From NCBI RefSeq assembly GCF_016464365.1, contig NZ_JADCUC010000001.1, positions 496,001 to 560,000 of the forward strand: 64,000 bases of DNA. The letters run 5' to 3'. This DNA comes from Sandaracinobacteroides hominis (lineage in GTDB: Bacteria; Pseudomonadota; Alphaproteobacteria; Sphingomonadales; Sphingomonadaceae). The notes beneath the pieces are model-generated. The model saw only the letters and a program-made list of their open reading frames with translations. It did not search any database and had not been told where the DNA came from. This document shows, in pieces, positions 1 through 9,030 of the stretch. The position numbers and the translations under genes were made by a program. Each line of letters begins with the position of its first letter. The first letter of the stretch is position 1.

Positions 1-741
1 AATGCGAAGGCCTTTAACGAGGGTGCGCGGGCTTTGTGCCTGTGGGCGGCGCTGCAGGCCGATCTGGCGCATGGGGCGGAGACGCCCGAGGAGCGCGAGG
101 CGGCGGACGATCTGCTGTCTCTGCTGACGCCGGTGATCAAGGGCTATCTGACCGACGAGGGCTATGCGAACGCGACCAACGCCCAGCAGGTGTTTGGCGG
201 GCACGGCTATATCGCCGAGTGGGGCATGGAGCAGTTCGTGCGCGATGCGCGGATTGCGATGATCTATGAGGGTGCGAACGGCATCCAGGCGCTGGATCTT
301 GTCGGCCGGAAGCTGGCGCAGAATGGCGGGCGCGGGCTGCGGGCGTTTTTGGCGCTGGTGGATGGCGGCATTGCCGATGCGCGCGCTATCGAGGCGCTGA
401 AGGGGCAGGCGGATGCGCTGGCGGCGGCCAAGGGCAAGCTGGAGGGGGCGACCTTCTGGCTGATGCAGCATGCGATGGCGAACCCGGACAATGCGGGCGC
501 CGGCTCCACCGCCTATCTGCGGTTGCTGGGGCTGGTGACCTTTGGCCATTTCTGGCTGCTGATGGCGAAGGCGAGCAGCGAGGCGCTGGCCGAGGGGGCT
601 GACGACAAGGCCTTTTATGAAGCCAAGCTGCTTACGGCGAAGCATTTCTTCGAGCGGCAGTTGCCGGATGTTCACAGTCTTGCGGCACAGGTGGAAGCCG
701 GAGCGGAGACGCTGATGGCGATGCCGGCGGACGCTTTCTGA
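1..741 (+). CDS. Acyl-CoA dehydrogenase, C-terminal part (gene cut by window edge)
   Basis: FAD-dependent acyl-CoA dehydrogenase, which makes the trans-2-enoyl-CoA in the first step of beta-oxidation. Only the last 246 residues are present; the frame is open from base 1. Near residue 60 the family segment QVFGGHGYIAEWGMEQFVRD is visible, followed by MIYEGANGIQ, whose Glu matches the catalytic base of this family. The remainder resembles the extra C-terminal domain of the larger bacterial AcdA/FadE-like dehydrogenases. It is followed 65 bp later by thiolase and FadB-type genes on the same strand, so it is the first visible gene of a fatty-acid oxidation operon. Chain-length specificity cannot be judged. 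Confidence 0.93.
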   Translation, partial: NAKAFNEGARALCLWAALQADLAHGAETPEEREAADDLLSLLTPVIKGYLTDEGYANATNAQQVFGGHGYIAEWGMEQFVRDARIAMIYEGANGIQALDLVGRKLAQNGGRGLRAFLALVDGGIADARAIEALKGQADALAAAKGKLEGATFWLMQHAMANPDNAGAGSTAYLRLLGLVTFGHFWLLMAKASSEALAEGADDKAFYEAKLLTAKHFFERQLPDVHSLAAQVEAGAETLMAMPADAF

Positions 742-806
742 CCTTTGCGCCAGCTTGCCGTGCGGGTTGGCAACTGTATCGAGCGATAGACTTATTGGAG
801 GACATC

Positions 807-2018
807 ATGGCCGAAGCCTATATTTACGACACCGTCCGCACGCCGCGCGGCAAGGGCCGCAAGGACGGCAAGCTGCATGAGATCACGCCGATCCAGCTGG
901 CGACGCAGATGCTGCAGGCGATCCGCGACCGGAACCAGATCGATACGGCTGATGTCGACGATGTCGTGCTGGGCTGCGTCTCTCCGGTGGCGGAGCAGGG
1001 CGCGGATATTGCCCGCGTGGCGGCGCTGAACGCGGATTATGCCGAGACGACGGCCGGCGTGCAGGTGAACCGCTTCTGCGCTTCGGGACTGGAAGCCGTG
1101 AACATGGCCGCAGCCAAGGTGATTGCCGGCGAGGCCGAGTTTGCCATCGGCGGCGGGGTGGAGAGCATGAGCCGCATTCCGATGGGCTCGGATGGCGGCG
1201 CCTGGCCGATGGACCCGGCGGTGGCGTTCAAGACCTATTTCGTGCCGCAGGGCGTGGGGGCGGACTTGATCGCGACCAAGTTCGGCTTTTCGCGCGATGA
1301 TGTGGACGCCTATGCGATGGAATCTCAAAAACGGGCTGCAAAGGCTTGGGAAGAAAAGCGCTTTGCGAAGTCCATTGTGCCGGTGAAGGATGTGATCGGC
1401 GAAGTGGTGCTGGGGCATGACGAGTATATGCGGCCGGGCACGGACATGCAGTCTCTTGCCAGCCTGCAGCCGGCCTTTGCCGCCATCGGCGAGCAGATGC
1501 CGGGCTTCGACGCGATTGCGCTGATGCGCTACCCGGAGATCGAGCGGATCAACCATGTGCACCATGCCGGCAACTCGTCGGGGATTGTCGATGGCGCCTC
1601 TGCCGTGCTGGTCGGCAACAAGGAAATCGGGGCGAAATATGGCCTGAAGCCGCGGGCGCGGATCAAGGGCATGGCCTCGATCGGTTCGGAGCCGGCAATC
1701 ATGCTGACCGGGCCGGCCGATGTGACGACCAAGCTGCTGAAGCGGCTGGGGATGACCGTTGCCGACATCGACCTGTTCGAGCTGAACGAGGCGTTTGCCA
1801 GCGTGGTGCTGCGGATGATGCAGGCGCTGGATATCCCGCATGAGAAGATGAACGTGAACGGCGGCGCGATTGCCATGGGCCACCCGCTGGGCGCCACCGG
1901 CGGCATGATCCTGGGCACCGTGCTGGACGAGCTGGAGCGGACGGGCAAGCAGACCGCGCTGGTGACACTGTGCGTCGGCGCCGGGATGGGCACCGCAACC
2001 GTTATCGAGCGCATCTGA
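807..2018 (+). CDS. fadA: Acetyl-CoA acyltransferase (thiolase)
   Basis: Thiolase of 403 residues that splits 3-ketoacyl-CoA with CoA in the last beta-oxidation step. The nucleophile is Cys91 in NRFCASGLEAVN; His359 in the GHPLGATGG box and Cys389 in LCVGAGMG complete the catalytic set. ATG 807 is chosen over the in-frame TTG at 795 because a GGAGG ribosome binding site (797-801) sits at good spacing before it. It lies between an acyl-CoA dehydrogenase and the FadB-like gene (21 bp gap), so it most likely works with them in a beta-oxidation complex. A biosynthetic acetyl-CoA acetyltransferase role is less likely given this context. Confidence 0.95.
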   Translation: MAEAYIYDTVRTPRGKGRKDGKLHEITPIQLATQMLQAIRDRNQIDTADVDDVVLGCVSPVAEQGADIARVAALNADYAETTAGVQVNRFCASGLEAVNMAAAKVIAGEAEFAIGGGVESMSRIPMGSDGGAWPMDPAVAFKTYFVPQGVGADLIATKFGFSRDDVDAYAMESQKRAAKAWEEKRFAKSIVPVKDVIGEVVLGHDEYMRPGTDMQSLASLQPAFAAIGEQMPGFDAIALMRYPEIERINHVHHAGNSSGIVDGASAVLVGNKEIGAKYGLKPRARIKGMASIGSEPAIMLTGPADVTTKLLKRLGMTVADIDLFELNEAFASVVLRMMQALDIPHEKMNVNGGAIAMGHPLGATGGMILGTVLDELERTGKQTALVTLCVGAGMGTATVIERI

Positions 2019-2039
2019 ATTAGTTGAGGGACCAAGAAC

Positions 2040-4226
2040 ATGACCGATCAAGCCATTCGCCAGGATCTCGACGCCGACGGAATCCTGCTGCTGACCATCG
2101 ATTGCCCCGGGCTGTCGATGAATGTGATCAATGCCGATCTTTCGCGCGATCTGGCGGCCGCCGTGGAGCGGATCAAGACTGACGCTGCTGTGAAGGGCGC
2201 GGTGCTGACGTCGGGCAAGCCGTCCGGGTTTGTGGCTGGCGCCGATCTGAAGGGCATGAACTTTCAGGGGGATGCGGCGGCTGCCGCGAAGAACAGTGGC
2301 AAGTCGAAGATGGCGGTGCTGTTCGAAGGCGTTTCCGGCCTGCAGAATCTGCTGCGCTCGCTGGAGACGGCGGGCAAGCCGGTTGCGGTTGCGCTGAACG
2401 GGCTTGCGCTGGGGGGTGGGCTGGAGATCGCGCTGGCCTGCCATTACCGCGTGGCTGCGGATAATCCCAGGATCGTGTTTGGCCTTCCGGAAGTGCTGGT
2501 TGGGCTGTTCCCCGGTGCGGGTGGGACGCAGCGCTTGCCACGTATCATGGGTGTGCAGCCGGCGTTAATGTATCTGCTGCAGGGCAAGAATATGAGCCCG
2601 CAGGAAGCGCTTGGCTTTGGCGTGGTGCAGGAAGTGGCGCCTGCTGCGGAGATCGTCGACCGGGCGAAGGCCTGGGTGAAGGCGAACCCGACGAAGTTCA
2701 CCCAGCCTTGGGATGAGAAGAGCTTCAAATTCCCCGGTGGCGCCGGTGCGACGAACCCGAACTTTGCCCAGACGTTCATTGGCGGCAATGCCATGGCGCA
2801 CAAGCAATCCAATGGGAACATGAACCAGATCAAGGCGATATTGAGCGTTGTTTATGAGGGTGCTCAACTTCCCTTTGATACGGCGCTGCGTCTGGAATCG
2901 AAATATTTCGCCAAGGTGGTGGCCGATCCGCAATCCTCTAACATGATCCGCTCGCTGTTCGTTTCGAAGCAGGCGGCGGAGAAGGGGGCGCGGCGGCCGA
3001 AGAATGTGCCGCCGATGAAGACGAAGAAGGTGGGCATGCTGGGCGCTGGCCTGATGGGGGCAGGCATTGCCATGGTGTCGGCGCAGGCCGGGATCGACGT
3101 GGTGCTGCTGGATCGCGATCAGGCGGCTGCCGACAAGGGCAAGCAATATACCGCCGACCGGCTCGCCAAGCGGCGGACGTCGCCGGAGAAGACCGCCGAA
3201 GTGCTGGGGCGCATCCATGCGACGACCGACTATGCCGACCTGAAGGGTTGCGACCTGATCATCGAGGCGGTGTTCGAAACGCGCGAGATCAAGGCGGACG
3301 TGACCAGGGCGACCGAAGCGGTTGTCGGTGCGGACACGATCTTTGGCTCCAACACGTCGACGCTGCCGATCACCGGGCTGGCGGAAGCGTGGAGCAAGCC
3401 GGAGAATTTCATCGGCATCCACTTCTTCTCTCCGGTGGAGAAGATGCCGCTGGTGGAAATCATCGTCGGCAAGAAGACCGGGCCTGAGGCGATTGCCAAG
3501 GCGCTGGACTATGTGGCGCAGATCAAGAAGACGCCGATTGTCGTGAACGACAGCCGCGGCTTCTATACCTCGCGCTGCTTTGGCACCTTTGTGCAGGAGG
3601 GCCTGGCCATGCTGGGCGAAGGCGTGACGCCTGCGCTGATCGAGAATGTGGCAAAGCAGATGGGCATGCCCGTCGGCCCGCTGGCGGTGAACGACGAAGT
3701 CGGGCTCGACCTGTCCTATAAGGTGGGGCAGCAGACGAAGAAGGATCTGGGCGACGCCTACAAGCCCGGCCCGGGCGAGGCTGTTATCGAGAAGATGATG
3801 GAGCTGGGCCGGCATGGCCGGAAGAATGGCAAGGGCTTCTATGCCTATCCGGAAGACGGCAGCCCGAAGCATCTGTGGCCCGAGCTGTCGGCCAACTTCC
3901 CGGTTTCGGCCGAGCAGCCGACGCCTGCCGACGTGAAGGAGCGGTTGCTCTATCGCCAGCTGGTGGAAACGGCGCGCTGCTTTGCCGAAGGCGTGCTGGA
4001 GACGCCGGAAGACGGCGATCTGGGTGCCATTTTCGGTTGGGGGTTCATGCCGCAATCGGGGGGGCCGTTCAGCGCGATGGACACCATCGGACTGCCGACC
4101 GTGGTGCAGAATCTGGACCGCCTGACGCAGACATATGGCGAGCGCTTCGCACCGCCGCAGCTGCTGCGCGACATGGCGGAGAAGGACGAGAGTTTTTATG
4201 GGAATGCCGCGAAGAAGGCGGCCTGA
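2040..4226 (+). CDS. fadB: Bifunctional enoyl-CoA hydratase / 3-hydroxyacyl-CoA dehydrogenase
   Basis: Fusion enzyme of 728 residues for the two middle steps of beta-oxidation. The N-terminal crotonase domain has the two expected acidic positions, Glu129 in LGGGLEIALA and Glu151 in LPEVLVGLFPGAGGTQR. A Rossmann NAD-binding motif (VGMLGAGLMGAG) begins near residue 331, and the dehydrogenase His lies in GIHFFSPVEKMPLVE near residue 458. The length matches the FadB/FadJ family. A GAGGG site precedes the ATG. It is the last gene of the operon and is followed by a clear hairpin terminator at 4246. The symbol is by family; fadJ is equally possible. Confidence 0.95.
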   Translation: MTDQAIRQDLDADGILLLTIDCPGLSMNVINADLSRDLAAAVERIKTDAAVKGAVLTSGKPSGFVAGADLKGMNFQGDAAAAAKNSGKSKMAVLFEGVSGLQNLLRSLETAGKPVAVALNGLALGGGLEIALACHYRVAADNPRIVFGLPEVLVGLFPGAGGTQRLPRIMGVQPALMYLLQGKNMSPQEALGFGVVQEVAPAAEIVDRAKAWVKANPTKFTQPWDEKSFKFPGGAGATNPNFAQTFIGGNAMAHKQSNGNMNQIKAILSVVYEGAQLPFDTALRLESKYFAKVVADPQSSNMIRSLFVSKQAAEKGARRPKNVPPMKTKKVGMLGAGLMGAGIAMVSAQAGIDVVLLDRDQAAADKGKQYTADRLAKRRTSPEKTAEVLGRIHATTDYADLKGCDLIIEAVFETREIKADVTRATEAVVGADTIFGSNTSTLPITGLAEAWSKPENFIGIHFFSPVEKMPLVEIIVGKKTGPEAIAKALDYVAQIKKTPIVVNDSRGFYTSRCFGTFVQEGLAMLGEGVTPALIENVAKQMGMPVGPLAVNDEVGLDLSYKVGQQTKKDLGDAYKPGPGEAVIEKMMELGRHGRKNGKGFYAYPEDGSPKHLWPELSANFPVSAEQPTPADVKERLLYRQLVETARCFAEGVLETPEDGDLGAIFGWGFMPQSGGPFSAMDTIGLPTVVQNLDRLTQTYGERFAPPQLLRDMAEKDESFYGNAAKKAA

Positions 4227-4245
4227 TCTGCGATAATGGTTGGAA

Positions 4246-4277
4246 GGGGTGGCAGGCGACTGCCGCCCCTTTTTTTT
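4246..4277 (+). terminator. Rho-independent terminator after fadB
   Basis: A 10-bp stem, GGGGTGGCAG paired with CTGCCGCCCC (one G-T wobble), has a GCGA loop and is followed by a run of eight T. It begins 20 bases after the fadB stop and closes the beta-oxidation operon. Confidence 0.93.
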
Positions 4278-4355
4278 GCGCAATTGGCTAGGTTGCGCGG
4301 GCGCCGGGGGCGTGGCTTTTCGAGATGTAGATAATCAATTCGAGGGATGGGGAAC

Positions 4356-5312
4356 ATGATCAGGACGCCGCTGTGTGACATGCTTGGTGTGGAGCATCCC
4401 ATCATGCTGGCCGGGATGGGGGGCGTTTCCTATGCGGAGGTTGTGGCCGCGGTTTCCAATGCCGGCGGTTTCGGCACGCTGGGGATGGCCGGCACCAGCG
4501 CGAAGTTCATCGAGGCGCAGATGCAGAAGGTGCGCGAGCTGACGGACAAGCCCTTTGGCGTGGACCTGCTGTCTGCGCAGCCGGAAAGCCTGACGGCTGC
4601 CATCGACGTGATCATCGCCAATGGCGCCAAGGCGTTCGTTGCCGGGCTGGGCGTGCCCTATCCGATCGTGAAGCAACTGAAGGACAATGGCGTGCTGGTG
4701 TTTGCCGTGATCGGCAAGGTGGATCATGCGGTGAAGGCCGAGCAGGCCGGTTGCGACGGCGTGATCGCGCAGGGCACCGAGGGCGGCGGGCATACGGGGC
4801 AGGTGGCATCCGTGGCGCTGTGGCCGCAGGTGGTGGATGCCGTGAAGATCCCGGTGGTGGCCGCCGGCGGGCTGTATGACGGGCGCGGGTTGGCGGCTGC
4901 ACTGGCGCTTGGCTGTCAGGGCGTGTGGATGGGGACGCGCTTCATTGCCTCGAAGGAGGCGCATGCGGGGCAGCTCTACAAGGACGCCATCGTGGAGATG
5001 AACGAGGCGGACACGACGATTTCGCGCGGCTTTACGGGGAAGACGCTGCGGGCGCTGAAGAATGCGACCACCGAGAAGTATGAGAAGGAGGCTACGAAGC
5101 CGTTCCCGGCGCAGGCGATGGAATCGGCGCAGCTTAACCGGCTGGGGCCGATTGCCGGCGTGACCGAGAATCTGGACCGCGACACGATGTGCTTTGCCGT
5201 GGGGCAGGGCGGTGGCGGTGTCCGCCAGGTGTTGAGCTGTGCGGAGATCGTGACGCAGACGCTGGCGGAGGCGGAGGCGACGCTGGGACGGATCGGGAAG
5301 CTGGCCGCCTAG
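4356..5312 (+). CDS. Nitronate monooxygenase / FabK-like FMN enzyme
   Basis: FMN-dependent TIM-barrel enzyme of about 318 residues in the nitronate monooxygenase (2-nitropropane dioxygenase) family. The sequence starts TPLCDMLGVEHPIMLAGMGG, typical of the family, and carries the glycine-rich FMN/phosphate segment AQGTEGGGHTG and the barrel segment VVAAGGLYDGRGLAAALALG. Two ATGs are possible. The GAGGG box ends right against ATG 4347 but is spaced 9 bases from ATG 4356, so 4356 is preferred. It is separated from the fad operon by a terminator and is convergent with the DUF2794 gene (4-bp gap). Oxidation of nitronates is known for the family; the physiological substrate here is unknown. Confidence 0.85.
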   Translation: MIRTPLCDMLGVEHPIMLAGMGGVSYAEVVAAVSNAGGFGTLGMAGTSAKFIEAQMQKVRELTDKPFGVDLLSAQPESLTAAIDVIIANGAKAFVAGLGVPYPIVKQLKDNGVLVFAVIGKVDHAVKAEQAGCDGVIAQGTEGGGHTGQVASVALWPQVVDAVKIPVVAAGGLYDGRGLAAALALGCQGVWMGTRFIASKEAHAGQLYKDAIVEMNEADTTISRGFTGKTLRALKNATTEKYEKEATKPFPAQAMESAQLNRLGPIAGVTENLDRDTMCFAVGQGGGGVRQVLSCAEIVTQTLAEAEATLGRIGKLAA

Positions 5313-5316
5313 CTGT

Positions 5317-5649
5317 TCAGTCGACCAGCTTCATCAGTTTGCGGGATACCGGGGCGAGGATGACGGCGAGGTCGTTGCCTCGCTTCAGGGTTGCGCCGAT
5401 TTCGGAGACGAGGGCGAACTGGCCTTGTCTCAGGCGCAACGATGGGTCTTTGACGACGCGGTACTCCGGGCGCTCCGAGGCGCGGCGGAAGGCGGAGAAG
5501 GTGGCGACTTCGCGGCCGAGATCGATGGCATAGTCCCGCCAATGGCCGGCGGCGACCATCCGGCCATAGAGCTGCATGAGCTGATCGAGTTCCTGGCGAA
5601 CGAAAACGACCTGCCCGGAGTTGCCGAACAGGGGCGTGACGCTGTTCAA
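5317..5649 (-). CDS. DUF2794 family protein
   Basis: A 110-residue protein matching the DUF2794 family of alphaproteobacteria as I recall it ([29 protein letters not shown], then [15 protein letters not shown] and [11 protein letters not shown]). No function is established for the family. There is no signal peptide or membrane segment. Its ATG overlaps the cysE stop in an ATGA arrangement, so translation is probably coupled to cysE, which hints at a link to cysteine metabolism; that link is inference. Confidence 0.82.
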   Translation of the reverse strand: MNSVTPLFGNSGQVVFVRQELDQLMQLYGRMVAAGHWRDYAIDLGREVATFSAFRRASERPEYRVVKDPSLRLRQGQFALVSEIGATLKRGNDLAVILAPVSRKLMKLVD

Positions 5650-6356
5650 GCGGCTTCACCGTCCTTGTTCTGGCGGATTTCCTCGCCGCCTGTCGATTTG
5701 CGCGTTTCCCGCTCATAGGCGTCGAGGCGCGCGCGCATCGTTTCCAGTTCGCAGCGCAGAATTTCGTAGCGCTGGGTCACCGGATCGAACTTGTCGCTGC
5801 AGGGCGTGCCGTAGGGGATGAAGCTGGGCTCTTCCTTGACGAGCATGGGAACGGGCTTGGCCGGGATGCCGATCATGGTGGCGCCCGCCGGCGCATCCCT
5901 GGTGAGGACGGCGTTGGCGCCGATCTTGGCGCCGTCGCCGACGGTGATCGGGCCGAGGACGGCGGCACCCAGCGAGATCACCACATCGTTGCCGATGGTG
6001 GGGTGACGTTTGCCGGCGATGCCGTTGGTCGGGTTGGTGCCGCCCAGCGTCGCGCCCTGATAGATGGTGACATTGTCGCCGATCTCGGAGGTTTCGCCGA
6101 TGACGACAAAGCCGTGGTCGATGAAGAGGTTGCGGCCGATCCTGGCACCCGGATGGATGTCTATCGCGGTGAGGAAGCGGCTGAAATGGTTCACTATCCG
6201 GGCGAGCAGGAACAGATCCGCCCGATACAGGCCGTGCGCGATGCGGTGGAAGCCAACCGCCCAGACGCCCGGGTAGGTGAGGATTTCCCAACGCGAGCGC
6301 GGCGCCGGATCACGGTCGCGAATGCTCGATAGATAGGTGGTCAACCGTCTGAACAT
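5646..6356 (-). CDS. cysE: Serine O-acetyltransferase
   Basis: A 236-residue hexapeptide-repeat acetyltransferase that makes O-acetylserine from serine and acetyl-CoA, the first committed step of cysteine synthesis. The conserved FHRIAHGLY segment and the left-handed beta-helix with [26 protein letters not shown]-like YQGATLGGT and GKRHPTIG motifs are visible. The family-consistent start is ATG 6356 ([11 protein letters not shown]); an open frame continues 17 codons upstream without family similarity. The C-terminus is longer than in short CysE forms and ends in a charged helix. It overlaps the downstream DUF2794 start by 4 bp. Two TauE/SafE exporters lie divergently next to it, a sulfur-related context. 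Confidence 0.93.
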   Translation of the reverse strand: MFRRLTTYLSSIRDRDPAPRSRWEILTYPGVWAVGFHRIAHGLYRADLFLLARIVNHFSRFLTAIDIHPGARIGRNLFIDHGFVVIGETSEIGDNVTIYQGATLGGTNPTNGIAGKRHPTIGNDVVISLGAAVLGPITVGDGAKIGANAVLTRDAPAGATMIGIPAKPVPMLVKEEPSFIPYGTPCSDKFDPVTQRYEILRCELETMRARLDAYERETRKSTGGEEIRQNKDGEAA

Positions 6357-6472
6357 ACCCCGGCCCGCATTTCCTGCATGCTTCGCTTGTCTGTCACATA
6401 ATCCCAAGTGCGGCTCAATTCCAGTGTCCGCGGATTTGCGATTTCCGCCCTTAGTTGCAATGGTGGGTGTGG

Positions 6473-7222
6473 ATGGAATTTGACAGCTTTCTCCTGCTGT
6501 TCGTTCTGGTGGGGTTTGTTGCCCAGCTGATCGACAGCTCGCTTGGCGGTGGATTCGGCGTGATCTCCTCGTCGGTGCTGATCGCGACCGGCGTGCCGCC
6601 GGCTGCGGCTTCGGCCGGAATCCATGCGGTGAAGGTGGTGACGGCGCCGATTTCCGGGCTGAGCCATGCGCTGGCGGGGAATGTCGACTGGCGCCTGTTC
6701 TGGAAGCTGGCCTTGCCGGGGGTGCTGGGGGCGATTGCCGGGGCGTGGCTGCTCACGGGGCTTCCGGTGGAGATGGCAAAGCTGCTGATCCAGATCTACC
6801 TTGGAACGCTGGGCGCGGTTCTGTTGCTGCGGCAGCCGATGCGGCACGGGCATCATGGCGAGCCCAAGGTGGTGGGGCCGTTGGGCTTTGCCGCCGGTGC
6901 GCTCGATTCGGCGGGCGGCGGTGGCTGGGGGCCGATCGTTACCCCGAACCTGATCCTGCAGGGCGCCTGGCCGCGAAAGGCCGTGGGCACGACCAACATG
7001 GCGGAGTTCCTGGTGGCGCTGGCAAGTTCGGTGACGTTCATTTCCGTGCTTGGCTGGGAGTCGCTTGGGAAGGCCGTGCTGGGCCTGCTGGCCGGCGCCG
7101 TTGTGGCGGCGCCGCTGGGCGCGCTGTTGGCCAAACGGCTGAAGGGCGCGCATCTGGTGCGGCTGGTGGGCGGGTTGCTGCTGGTGACCAGTCTGGCGGG
7201 GCTCGGCTCGCGGTTCTTCTGA
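6473..7222 (+). CDS. TauE/SafE family sulfite/anion exporter, copy 1
   Basis: A 249-residue multi-spanning membrane protein of the TauE/SafE (YfcA-like) family, whose characterised members export sulfite, sulfoacetate or related anions. Seven to eight hydrophobic stretches are visible. The family repeats [12 protein letters not shown] near the N-terminus and [17 protein letters not shown] in the middle mark the two homologous halves. An in-frame TTG at 6455 precedes ATG 6473; the ATG starts directly before the first membrane segment and is preferred. It is divergent from cysE and is followed by a close paralogue, so a role in sulfur-anion efflux is plausible but unproven. Confidence 0.88.
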   Translation: MEFDSFLLLFVLVGFVAQLIDSSLGGGFGVISSSVLIATGVPPAAASAGIHAVKVVTAPISGLSHALAGNVDWRLFWKLALPGVLGAIAGAWLLTGLPVEMAKLLIQIYLGTLGAVLLLRQPMRHGHHGEPKVVGPLGFAAGALDSAGGGGWGPIVTPNLILQGAWPRKAVGTTNMAEFLVALASSVTFISVLGWESLGKAVLGLLAGAVVAAPLGALLAKRLKGAHLVRLVGGLLLVTSLAGLGSRFF

Positions 7223-7245
7223 GCACCGGCGCAAAGCAATGGTAT

Positions 7246-7260
7246 GGCCTGAAACAGGCC
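7246..7260 (+). other. Short perfect hairpin between the two exporters
   Basis: GGCCTG-AAA-CAGGCC forms a perfect 6-bp stem with a 3-base loop, 24 bases after the first exporter gene and 35 bases before the second. There is no T-run, so it is not a classical terminator; it may modulate the relative expression of the two genes or be neutral. Confidence 0.4.
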
Positions 7261-7295
7261 AGCTATCTTGCCCAAAGACAGTTCCGCTGCCAGCT

Positions 7296-8054
7296 ATGCG
7301 CACCATGGAGCTTGGGCCGGAATTCTTCACCTTCGTCGCCGTCGGCTTTTTTGCGCAGCTCGTCGATGGCGCGCTGGGCATGGCCTTTGGTGTGATCTCA
7401 ACGAGCGCGCTGGTGGCTCTGGGCGTGCCACCCGCCGCTGCCTCTGCCGGCGTGCATGCGGTGGAGACGGTGACGACCGCCGTATCGGGCGCCAGCCACG
7501 CCATTGCGCGCAACATCGACTGGAAGCTGTTTACGCGCATCGCGGTGCCGGGAATCATCGGGGCGGTGCTGGGGGCGTATCTGCTGACCAGCATTCCGGC
7601 GGACAAGGCGAAGCCGCTGATCCAGGCCTATCTGGGGATCCTGGGCATCTGGATCTTCTGGAGAGGGTTCCGCCATATCCATGTGGAGCGCGAGCCCAGG
7701 ATCGTGGAGCCGCTGGGGCTTGTGGGCGGGTTCATGGACGCGGCCGGTGGCGGCGGGTGGGGGCCGATCGTGACCTCCAACCTGATCGTGCAGGGCAAGG
7801 CGCCGCGCCAGACGGTGGGCACGGTGAATGCCGCCGAATTCCTGGTGACGACGAGTGCCGCCATCACCTTCATCTATCACCTTGGCTGGGAAGTTGTGAC
7901 GACGGCGACGCTGGGGCTGCTGGCAGGCGGCGTGATCGCGGCACCATTCGGGGCGATTCTGGCCAGACGCCTGAAATCGGATGTGCTGATGGTGATGGTG
8001 GGCGCCGTGCTGATGCTGACGAGCGCGTTCGGGATCTGGCGCTATTTCGCCTGA
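7296..8054 (+). CDS. TauE/SafE family sulfite/anion exporter, copy 2
   Basis: A 252-residue paralogue of the preceding gene, aligned along its whole length: QLVDGALGMAFG versus [30 protein letters not shown] versus [18 protein letters not shown], and [17 protein letters not shown] versus [17 protein letters not shown]. It has the same membrane topology. The ATG at 7296 (MRTMELGPEFF) is preferred to the more upstream open frame beginning at 7239, which would add a non-hydrophobic leader; ATG 7305 is also possible. It probably arose by tandem duplication. Its 3' end overlaps the convergent cyclophilin gene by 13 bp. Confidence 0.88.
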   Translation: MRTMELGPEFFTFVAVGFFAQLVDGALGMAFGVISTSALVALGVPPAAASAGVHAVETVTTAVSGASHAIARNIDWKLFTRIAVPGIIGAVLGAYLLTSIPADKAKPLIQAYLGILGIWIFWRGFRHIHVEREPRIVEPLGLVGGFMDAAGGGGWGPIVTSNLIVQGKAPRQTVGTVNAAEFLVTTSAAITFIYHLGWEVVTTATLGLLAGGVIAAPFGAILARRLKSDVLMVMVGAVLMLTSAFGIWRYFA

Positions 8055-8926
8055 GCTGTCTGTCGGGTTGGCGGCATGAGATTGCAGATATCGGCGCCGC
8101 CGGCGGGGCGTAGGAAGAAGTCGTCGCGCCGGTTTGCGCGGGCGTCGACCCATGCGGCAAAGCTGGGGGTGTCGCTGCGCATCACCTGATAAGCGGGGCG
8201 TTCTGCTGGCGGCAGCGTGGAGGCGAGGATGGCGCGTTGCAGCGGGATTCGTTCGGCTTCGGTCTTGTACATGCCCAGCGCTTCTGTGCCGCGGGGAAGC
8301 GACGAGAGCGATTCCATGCCCGAGAGCAAGCGGCCGACGAGGGCTATGTTGCGATCGAGGTGGCGCGGGCCGTGGCCGATGACGACGTAGAGCTCTGCGC
8401 CGCTGCCGGTATCCGGCGGCATGTTGCGGCCGACGCCCAGCATTGTGGGGCAATGCGGCAGCCAGTGCGCCGTGCCGTCGGTGGCGACCGGCCAGCCGTC
8501 TGCGTGGCCGATGCGGGCGTTATAGGCATCGGCATAGGGAAGGGCGGTGAAGCCTGTCGGTTGCCCCGGTTGTTCATAGCCATCCGGGGGGGATTTCACG
8601 ACGCCGGCGGGGAGGGGGGCCTTTTCCGTTGGATCGCCCCATTGCACGACATAATTTTCCTGCACGCGGACGATGGCGGCGTGGCGCGGGAACCATCCGT
8701 CTGCCACCAGCTTGCGGATGTTGGCAACATGGCCGGGGGCGAAGTGGGGAGCCAGTTCGATTGCGACCTGGCGGCCGCCCGCAAATTCGAGGAGCAGAAG
8801 GTTTTCGGGTGCGACGGCGCGCCAGGCGGCTGCAGGGCTCGACGCCAGGATCGCTTGCGGGGACGGAGCCGGGCCGGCGGCGGCAAGCAGGAGGGCCAGG
8901 GCTGCGGCTGCGAATTGCTGTTTCAT
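8042..8926 (-). CDS. Periplasmic peptidyl-prolyl cis-trans isomerase, cyclophilin type
   Basis: Cyclophilin-like protein of 294 residues with a clear signal peptide (MKQQFAAAALALLLAAAGPA), so it is probably periplasmic. Family features are VAIELAPHFAPGHVANIRKLV, FPRHAAIVRVQENYVVQWGDP and the late segment YVVIGHGPRHLDRNIALVGRLLSGM. Isomerisation of Xaa-Pro bonds during folding is the family activity. The domain is more divergent and longer than a minimal cyclophilin, with a C-terminal extension of about 90 residues after the fold. A GGCAGG site lies 8 bases before the ATG. It is divergent from oxyR with about 104 bp between the starts. Confidence 0.85.
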   Translation of the reverse strand: MKQQFAAAALALLLAAAGPAPSPQAILASSPAAAWRAVAPENLLLLEFAGGRQVAIELAPHFAPGHVANIRKLVADGWFPRHAAIVRVQENYVVQWGDPTEKAPLPAGVVKSPPDGYEQPGQPTGFTALPYADAYNARIGHADGWPVATDGTAHWLPHCPTMLGVGRNMPPDTGSGAELYVVIGHGPRHLDRNIALVGRLLSGMESLSSLPRGTEALGMYKTEAERIPLQRAILASTLPPAERPAYQVMRSDTPSFAAWVDARANRRDDFFLRPAGGADICNLMPPTRQTAQAK

Positions 8927-9030
8927 TGGGGCAACCTGCCATGCGGAGGAGCTGTGTTCCATAGGCGCAGTTATCGATTTCCCATGCGAGGGTGGTTGAA
9001 CAGATTGATTGCGTCGATTACCTGCTCGCC

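Noticed and set aside
792-2444. Long open frame on the minus strand opposite the thiolase (550 codons), and similar ones at 2565-4283, 11079-11981 and 31520-32719
   Set aside because: They are antisense to well-conserved genes, have Arg/His/Gln-rich composition typical of high-GC shadows and no family similarity.
8927-9030. OxyR binding site in the divergent cyclophilin/oxyR gap
   Set aside because: An ATAG occurs near 8963 but the four-part ATAG/CTAT spacing of OxyR sites is not met.
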